Positions 32,965 through 42,100 of a DNA stretch of 64,000 nt are shown here, piece by piece. The notes beneath the pieces were generated by a model, which did no database searches, was not told the origin of the DNA, and was given only the letters and a program-made list of their open reading frames with translations. The stretch is from NCBI GenBank assembly GCA_022496805.1, contig CM040107.1:15549501-15613500 (forward strand), given 5' to 3'. This DNA comes from Pohlia nutans (Eukaryota; Streptophyta; Bryopsida; Bryales; Mniaceae). Positions within the stretch are counted from its first letter, which is position 1. Each line of letters starts with the position of its first letter. Position numbers and translations under genes: made by a program.

Positions 32965-33812
32965 TATTTACAAATCACCATTACAAATGAAATGAAGACT
33001 TAGTAGGCCTAATCATCCATAGGATTTCATTCATTCGTTACAAATGACATGAAGACTTACTACGTCTAGTCATCCATAGGATTTCATTCATTACAAATGA
33101 AATGAAGACTTACGTCTAAATATCCCTAGACTTTGATTCATTACAAACGAGATGAGGGCTTTGGGCTAAATATCAATTGTATTTCATTCATTACAGATGA
33201 GATGAGATCAGATGGCTTAGGCCTAAACATCCATAGTACTTCATTCATTACAAGCGATATGAAGATTTAGTCTTAAACATCCATAGTACTTCATTTATTA
33301 CATGCAAAATGAAGACTTCTCCCTAAATATCCATAATATTTCATTCATTACAAATGAGATGATGGCCTAGGCCTAAACATCCATAGTACTTCATTCATTA
33401 CAAGCGATATGAAGATTTAGTCTTAAACATCCATAGTACTTCATTTATTACATGCAAAATGAAGACTTCTCCCTAAATATCCATAATATTTCATTCATTA
33501 CAAATGAGATGATGGCCTAGGCCTAAACATCCATAGTACTTCATTCATTACAAGCGATATGAAGATTGTCTTAATCATCCATAGTACTTCCTTTATTACA
33601 TGCAAAATATAGATTTAAGTCGAAAGATCCATAGTATTTCATTCATTACGAATGAAATGATGGCTTAGGCCTAAATATCCATAGTACTTCATTCATTACA
33701 AACGATATGAAGATTCAGTCTTAAACATCCAATGGATACTCTTCTGCTATTACATGCGATATGCAGATTTAACCCTACAGATCCGCAGTATTTCATTCAT
33801 TACAAATGGGAC
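32965..33812. repeat. 50-bp satellite with 150-bp (3-monomer) higher-order period
   Basis: About 17 monomers built on TTCATTCATTACAAATGAAA followed by TGAAGAC..TAAA.ATCCATAGTA. The segment CCTAAACATCCATAGTAC recurs at 33222, 33372 and 33522, exactly 150 bp apart, with three distinguishable monomers per period. Each monomer contains an imperfect inverted repeat (TTCATT...AATGAA), so single strands could fold. It is unrelated to the 117-bp satellite. No coding capacity. Confidence 0.92.
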
Positions 33813-36699
33813 CTCAATTTTCAACTAGATATTTGAGGGTACCAATCATGAGTGGGAATGCTATAAAAAATATTGCTAAAATCACTGTCCCAAGGGTGCA
33901 CCTTTTATTAAAAGCTAAAATCACGTGTGTTTTTAGCATACAGTAGATTCGTCACCGTTGCTTTATTGCAACTTGGAATCGGGAAAATTCTACGTGCATA
34001 CTACAGCAATTCTCCTCATGCTTTATATCCTTCCAATTTGTTACTTCCTTGCAACCGAGATTGCCAAATTTGCAAATCACCAATACTCAGTTCATTATTT
34101 CTTCAACTACAAGATTCTTTGAAAACTCACTGCCATTCGACATTCACCGCACTTCTGGCCACTCCCGTGACAAGCGTCGCATGCGGGGTGTCTTGCTTCA
34201 CAGTTTAAAACCAACATAGCAAACACTGCAGTCTGGACTGAAGGACCTCTTTCAGCATATAATTGTTCGGTACGTTCATACTATAAAAGAAAGCAGTTAT
34301 AGCTTCTGAAGCACCACTTTGGCAGACTTCGTGAAATTGGCACATATGTAAACAAGACAAGTGCTCTCGATTAGGAAGTGGACCATTTAAAAACTCTCAA
34401 CTATAAAGTCCTACTGTTCAGCACTTGAATGCGTCTAGCAATTTGACACTTTGACATCGAGGTTGTTATTTCCAAAGAAAACGTATGTGACGTTACATAT
34501 GCTCTCTTGCTCTGATTTCTCTCCTCTCTTTCGCTTGCATATATGAGTGCTTGCTTGTAGGTTTCTCTTGCACGTCTCAGTGCATCCACTTTCATTTTGC
34601 GTTCGCGTCGAGTTTTTTGCTTTTCGTTTTATCCGTTGTATACATTCCTCTTCCGTGTGCGCGTGGTTGCGGGGGTTGCCGGTGTCCACAATGTATTGTG
34701 GACCCTTGTGCATTTGTTTATGGTAGACAATGTGTGTCACGTAAAGTACTTTTCGTTGCTGCAGCGCATACAACTTATGCTTGCAGTCTTCTGTACAAAT
34801 CCTTCATGATTGTAGACTCCAACTTCAAAACCTGCTGTACAGAAGCACAAGTTCTAATGAAACATAACAATCCGTTGCGTTGTGTGTGGAAACAAACTGT
34901 TCATTGTAATAAGATTATTTAATATGATACAATGGCAATAGTCGGACCATTCTGACTTTCTACTATATTAGACTTCTTTGATTCTACTCATGGTAAAGAT
35001 TTAGTAGAAAATTGCCCACGGAATCTATGCATGCTTTTTGTAGGTTTCGAATAGTCACATTAAGATGACGAGCCCCAATTAATCTAATGTCGTCATTCCC
35101 TGTGCAGGGAATGATTGATCGTCAATACATGTTTACATAATAATTGCATTTTCTAAAGGGAAAGAAATACAAATCAACGTAAATAACATACATCTGTAGA
35201 ATATATTGTGCACATTATTGCACTGCAGCGTATAGGAATGTCTATCAATACAATAGTTGGTGCGAAATTGGTCACTGAATCAACTATTGTTGTTAGATAA
35301 ACTCGGGGAGTGATGTTTGTTTCTATCAGACATAGCATTCTAGAAACTAACTTCAGCATAGGCCTACATGATAGACAGGGACTACGTATATCGTAGAGCC
35401 AGCTTAACATAATGAACAGTACAGTGCTCGCCAATGGGAATAGCCCACTGACTAGTCAATAAGTATTGTAGAGTGAATTCAAGTATTGGCCGGGATTACG
35501 AATGACAAACTGCCTACATTAACAGTATGGGGTCACATTGTCCAGAACCACTGGAGTTTAGGAATACTGTAGCAGTGCGCTGCAGCCCTCTTGCCCAGTA
35601 CATTAGTAATGAAGAATTATTTAGCTAGTTTAGAGTAGCGCTTGGGATACACAGTGAGCAGTTGCAAATTTAAAACTTGTAGGGCTTTAAATCTTGTAAC
35701 ATGTTGAACTAGGCATTCTGTCAATTTTGAATCAAACGGTACAACGTAGCCCTCAAACTGTATAGCATGCGTTGAAGGGCGTTAGCCAGTGTGCAATTGC
35801 AGATTGGGCTGGCAAGAATGTCAAGACCTCGATTACTGCTACGGATTGAGGGCGTTAGCCACTGCGGAATTCCACACCGGGTTCGCAAGAATGTAAATGC
35901 AAACTACAACGAAGACGATAACAATATATAAGATAGTTCATGAAAACTAAGTGTACGAAATTCTTCAGCCCTTGGCAAATGATCAAGAATTGTAGAATAA
36001 TGAACTGAAAATTCTTAGGAGTATTTTATTATATTTATTGAGTAAGAGTTCTGTACAAGGGAAACAAATATAGGGAGTACAGACACAGAGACGGTGCTTG
36101 ACATCTCGTACACTGGGTCCTTAATAAAGGTATTTGAGGTCATTCACACAAATATCCGTGGGGAGGTGAATGGCGGCAATAAGTACAATATGGCATTGTT
36201 CGTTGAAATGGGACTTTCCATCGTCTTCGGACCACGCTGAGCGAAGTGCAAAATATCTATACGTACAGCGCCTGTGGAAGGGTTGCAGCCACCAACATGA
36301 CATGTCCTCTTCATCCAAGCCATGACAAGAGAAGCATAGGGAAGATAAACCAGTTCGACAGAGAGGTGCTACAGTCCGACATGATGTAGACATGCTACAG
36401 TACGGACGATGAACCCACTACTTCCAAATACATTCGTCGTGCATCCTATACCATGACTATATTCTTTGAGTTCTATTCATCAAATCCTATACTTTGTTGA
36501 TGACCATATAAGTTTTGTGTTACATACATTCTTGTATAAAGTGTTGAATCGCCCACAACATTTTTATTTATAGACAGATACATTTGAATGTACAACACAA
36601 TATGGAGTGGTCTAGTCAATACCATTTGCCTATGCTCCCATGCACTGAATGCTATTAAGAAGAATGAGATCCACTGTAAGCTCTAATTGGCGATCACTC
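33813..36699. other. Non-coding; one short 72-bp duplication
   Basis: No supported gene. GGGCGTTAGCCA with flanking sequence and a distal GCAAGAATGT is repeated with a 72-bp offset near 35777 and 35849. Short ORFs such as 34551-34922 are Cys/Val-rich chance frames. Confidence 0.45.
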
Positions 36700-37890
36700 A
36701 AATTTTCATGTTGTATATCCAAGACGCTCAATACGAGCCTGCACATCAAGACAATTCATGGAAGTCTCGCTGTTGTGCATATTGAAGGACTGGAGTTCTA
36801 AGCTTTCCGTAGAATATTCAATACATACTCTCTGGCTTCCTGCGAGCTGTAGGACTGCTGGGGAGTTCAAATTACTGCATACAACTCTACCAAGGAGTGT
36901 CAAGGGAAGTTCTATTTTCGAACGTTGGGACATTCCTTAAGCATGTAGTGCGTTCTTGTCTACTGGCAAGTGCAAAGGGAACATGTGACAGAACTAGGGA
37001 ACGATATAAACCCTTGATGGCAATGACTGAATCATTTTTGGTTGACACTGCAGCAAGATATTGGGAACCAAACAGGGGAGTGGGAGGACAAAACATGGCA
37101 GAGGGGGAAAATGTGAAAGCCGAGTAAGACCAAACCCTTGTAAAGGGCAACAATCCAGAGTTCTCTATAGGTGATTGTCACCCTGCACTATACAACTATC
37201 TGCACAATAGTTTAGACTGTGGTCACCCCATATCTGGTTCCGCCCATCCAACATGATATACTTGCTCTTAGCGAAGCATCATACACTGTCATTCATCATG
37301 CACAGCTGCATAGATGACTGTGCATGATTCCACGCTACAGCAATGCGTGCCCCTGTGTGGACAAAATGTTGTGTACGATGAAGGGCTGATCATGTTGCAC
37401 ACACTATGCAGACCATTGTATACTGCAGGGTGAAAATCACCTTTGCACGACTCTGTGACGTCGTCCTTGTGATTACAAGTCTGATCTTTCTCGGCCTTCA
37501 CATTTCCCATCTCTGCCATGTTTCATCCTCCCACTCTTCCATTTGGCTCCAATATCCTGCTACAGTGTCAACCACAAATGGTTCCTTCACTCTCAGCACT
37601 CTTTCGAGGTGTCCAGCATGAGTTCTCTGCTGCGGTCTCCTCGCACCGTTACCCAATAGGAACAACGACTTCCTTGGTGTCTTACTCTTCTATGACATCT
37701 TTCACCTCTCCCAGTCCGACGCCCGCAAATAACATGACAACATGTATTGAATCTCCTACGGAAATCCTACAATTCCAGGCCCTCAATATGCACGACATCG
37801 AGACTTCCATTCAATGTCGTGATGCTCTGGTTCGTCCTGCCACTGCAGGCAGACTTGTTTGTGCTTGGGGGCGGCTTGGGCCAAGCAACA
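36700..37890. repeat. Giant fold-back: ~600-bp inverted repeat arms, almost no loop
   Basis: The left arm (about 36700-37305) reappears inverted as the right arm (about 37312-37890). Examples are CATTGAATGGAAGTCTCGATG on the complement of the right arm, and on both arms ATGGCAGAG...GAAAATGTGAA(A/G)GCCGAG and GGTTGACACTG(C/T)AGCA(A/G)GATATTGG. The centre near 37308 is a short hairpin of ATGCACAG and CTGTGCAT. Arms are imperfect, perhaps three-quarters identical by eye. Frames on the two strands (36706-36933 minus, 37518-37934 plus) look alike for this reason and are not independent genes. Confidence 0.85.
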
Positions 37891-38062
37891 TCCTTGACTC
37901 GGGTCTGCTGATGCTTTGTATATTTCCTCATTGATGCCCGACGATGTGCATATTTCCAGTCGTTCTCCACGTATGCCATCGTCACAGATGTGACTTGGAC
38001 CCGGCTATCTGCATTGGAGGTGGCACTACAATCAGAATTGTCGAGGCCGACTCCGTACCCAC

Positions 38063-38090
38063 CCAGTGGGCTGTTGCCCACTGGATCTGC
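38063..38090. repeat. Degenerate copy of the GTGGGCAATTGCCCAC palindrome
   Basis: CCCAGTGGGCTGTTGCCCAC followed by TGGATC: the family palindrome with a changed centre. It is the leftmost copy in the window, just outside the giant fold-back. Confidence 0.75.
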
Positions 38091-39140
38091 AGACACTGTC
38101 CACGGCAAAGTGGTTCACATCTCCACTGTCCGCCTGGATCGTGTGTGTGCAAAGTAGTGCAGTACCGGAGTACTATACTGCATACCAGAGAAACCGCTTC
38201 CATCTTTAAAAACGTACATAAATTCAATTATGACTTTACATTTGCAAACTACTGTAGATTCTAATCGTAGAGCACTGCGACGGAGCACCAAATGCTGGTG
38301 CTCCCCACTAACATGTCGATGCAGCACTGTACTAAGAATTTTATCTATACTAATGTAAGTTGCACGCTTTTATAAATTGTGACTACGCTCAAGTAGGGTT
38401 GGCTTCGAGTTGCATCAGTTTCTGGTGCCGCAGCAAGGACTCTTGAGGTAAGAATATCCTGACACCCGCGATACAAGATGTACGTACAGCCCTTACGATG
38501 ACGACGCCATATTAGGGATGTACCTATTTAGCTTTCGCCGACTATGCGGTTTGGTTTCCGGCACACTCTCACTTGCACGCTGCAGGATTCATATCCACAG
38601 ACAGCCCGATCATGTCAAGCCTCCGACGTCACGATAACAAGAGCGTGTGAAGATGTATGAATCTGGATCGCACATTCATGAAAAGTCATGGACGCGCGAC
38701 AGTCCAGCTTACCTTTATCGGACGGGCACGATCCACACATGGCCTATTTCCCTGAGCATTGACAGGGGAAAGTATCAAAACAGTGGTCCACGACAACTGT
38801 GTATTGCGTAAAGGCATTGACACCAATCGATCAAATCATACACGGCTCGCGGATTATGTGGTAAATGATATTTATTAGTCTAGAATTATGTCTAGTCCGA
38901 TAGGCTAACGAGTCATTAAAATTTATCACGCTCAAATTTTATTGAGCGCCAGTCCAAAATATAAATGCCTGCTTCTATTCCCGAGTACAATCGTCTTACA
39001 GAGCCTCTGTCCACTACTGCTTAGATAGACTACGTCTGTACAAGAACTAATTACAAAAATGTACAAAAACTACACGGCTGTCTTCACAATGCTGAGGACG
39101 GAGACGCTGTCTTCAGGTTCACGCCTCCCTACAAAGACGA
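38091..39140. other. Non-coding, 3' flank of gene 2
   Basis: No supported exon or repeat; presumed intergenic or 3' untranslated sequence of gene 2. Confidence 0.4.
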
Positions 39141-42100
39141 TCAATTTCCCTGTAGACAGAGCCCGCCCTTTTCCTTTACTTCGACCTCCCATTCATCAAT
39201 CAACACACTACCGAACCGACTGGACAAGAGCTGAATCGCAGTGAAATGCATTTGTAATTGTTGTGCTGATAAACTGACCTGTGCATCGGCGTCCGTGCGC
39301 ATCGCCGCAAACCGCTCTAGTATGGCAGCTTCCTGCACAACAGTGTCGACAAATTTACTCTAGTGTAATGCATTGACCTGCTTCACCGGAGCCTAAGTAT
39401 GTGTGGGGAGTTTTCAAAAGAAAGATGTGACGCACGGTCCTCCTCACTTCTGTACCTGCGTTGATGGGACCATCTCTGTCTTGGGTACGCCCTCCGTTTC
39501 TGGAAAGACCTCAGGCTGTGAAAGATTCAGTGCTTCCGATCCCGACAACTCTGGGGCGGATGCAACAGACGTTGTCAGTTGAGTCAGGGGACCTAAAGGG
39601 GAGGATATGAACTCCTCGTGTGCTATGCCAGCGCTCCGGAGGGTCTTGTTTGCTTCCTCCCGTGCCTTCGTCTCCTTCTCTATGACCGCCTGCGCCTTCG
39701 CTAGTTGCTCCTGCAACTTCGTCGTCTCCCTTTGCAGTTTCATGTTGTCAAACGCAAGCTGCCGGTTATGTTGCAGTATTTCCCGGTTCTTTGATATCTT
39801 CTCCTTGGAAATCCTTGACAGCTGCACTCGAAAGAACTTGTCCCGGGACATCTTCCTATCTGATCCCTCTGCCGCCGGAGGGTCGTCAGGACCGTCGGAC
39901 AAGTCAGACACCGGGGGCTCTGGATTCTGCTGCTTCACGGCCCTCCACAGCGCGTCATCCTCATCGCTGTCAATGAGGATCGGATCACCAACGTTGGACA
40001 CGAGCGGCACCGACGTCTTCTCCACTTTGACTGTGACCAGGCCCGGGGTGACTCCAACAATGATCGCTTCCGTCGGAGTCGTCGGCTCCCCGGGCTGTGG
40101 CTCCGACGTCACCGATACGTCTGCTGGGACACTTGGCGCAGCCACCTCGATGACTTCCGCTGTCTGATGCTCGTGCGCAACATGCGCTACAACGTCGGGC
40201 GTGCTGGCCAGTGGGTAACAGCGCAGTGGAGTCGTCTCCAGCGGGCTCCCTAGTGGGCAATTGCCCACTGGGTTGGTCTCCAGCGGGCTCCCCGGTGGGC
40301 AATTGCCCACTAGGGTCATCTCCAGCGGGCTCTCCGGTGGGCAATTGCCCACTGGAATGACCTCCGCCGAGCCACTGTCGAAGACAGGACTGGGCGTGCC
40401 CGGGTGCAGACTCTCTGGCTCGCCCCAGCTTGATGCTGCACCTGTTGTGTCATCAAAAGCAATGGGCACCGGGGATGCATCGACGCTCCCAGTGGGTATA
40501 TTATCTTCTTCATGGTGGCTGCCACCTGGATTAATATCCTCTCCTGCCAGTGGAACATTATCAACTTCCATTGGCGACGGGGGAGGCGATGGCACTGTGG
40601 GAGGGATTTCCCTGCTGAATTTTGCAGGGCCAACGTACATCGGCAGCGTCAGATTGTCCGTGCCCACTGCGATGGGAGTGGTATCGTCAACGTCGAGCCC
40701 GTCCACCTCCTCTTCAATGCCCGCCATGTCGTCAATCACCGGCTTCCGCTCGTACTGGTCGTTCGTGCGCATCCTAAACCTGCTTTCCATCTCCTGACTC
40801 GGACTTCTCTCCCTCTTGACGCGGTTTCCCGAGTCCGTGTCATCCTCGGAGTGGCACTCTGCTTCCTCGTCATCTGCGGAGACCTCCTCATCATCTGCCA
40901 TGGCCGTACCATCATCATCTGCGATGGCCCCAACATCATCATCTGCGATGGCCCCACCCTCATCTGCGATGGCGTCCCCCTCATCATCTGTGTGGGACTC
41001 GTTTGAGTCCCCAGTATTGTCCACCTCTTCCTGTGCATCGGACTCCCTCGACGATCCCGAGTCGGATTCGTCGACACGGTCTTGTGCCATCTTCGTCCGT
41101 ATCTCTGGAGTATCCACGTCCGACTCCTCGCCGTCAAATGAGCCCTCCGGCTCCTGTAATTCGTCTTTCTTGTCAGGTGCCCACATATCATTAGCAGGGA
41201 TTGAGTCATCTGTCGGCACCCCAGTGTGCAACAAGTGCTCTAACACGACAAGCTGGTTGCCCAACGAGTGAGCCTGCTGGTGCTGGCTCAGATACGTGTC
41301 GTCCGTAACCACGGACACCGGGATTCTGTCAGCCATCTGCGCTCCAACAATGCGGCAACCCTACCACGTTAGAATCTTGCACAGCCGCACTTTATTCCAG
41401 TGGGCAATTGCCCACTGGCTAACAATGAACTGAGCAAGGGGGTGGAAACTTACGTATGCGGCAATCATGCATTTCCTGCCGGCTGCGATACAGAGGACGT
41501 AATTCTCTCCGTCCTGCTTCTAGGGCAACTTGGACATGAAGTCCAAGTACAGTTCCATGCGCAGCTCATATTCGAATATGCCGTATTCCCTGACTTTCCC
41601 AGCCTTCTTGTAGCGCTCCGCGCTGCGCACGAGGTCTGGCCACAGAACAGTGTTCTTCGGGCTGTGTAGGATGAAGATTGTAACTCCATTGCCCTTCTTA
41701 GTGGCCGCCGGCGACAACAAATACGTCTCGCAGTTAGCGGGGACGTTCTGCGACTTCAGAAGACACCACTCCGGCAGCAACTTGCGCATCGTCTTTGACG
41801 CCTCCGCGCTCTTTAACGAGTGGCAGATGACCATCCACACAGGAGCAGACTGTATGTAATTCTTGGGGCTCAGGAGGGGCTTCAGGATCGATAAGTAACA
41901 CTTCCCCAACTCTGGATCAACCGGCACTTTGTCGTTCTCCATGAACTCGTCAAGCCCACGAAAGTCAAGTATCCCCCCCTGGAATTGCATGTCCTCGGTC
42001 TTGACAGAACTCCACACTCCAGTCTCGTCTTCCGGCTTCAAACCGAAGGGTACTTCCTCTGCTTGGCTCTTGACGAAGCTTGTCAAGTGTCCTTCAGTTC

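Noticed and set aside
34551..34922. Cys-rich 123-codon ORF with a hydrophobic start
   Set aside because: Overlaps equally long frames on the other strand, has no neighbours or family resemblance, and its composition looks like translated non-coding DNA.
36706..37934. Two similar proteins on opposite strands (…LQSFNMHNSETSM… and …LQFQALNMHDIETSI…)
   Set aside because: They are the two arms of the giant inverted repeat read in mirror frames, not separate genes.
39607..41271. Plus-strand ORFs across gene 2 (for example 39607-40167, 40816-41271) rich in Ser
   Set aside because: Antisense shadows of the acidic exon 3; Asp/Glu codons read as Ser/Leu on the opposite strand.
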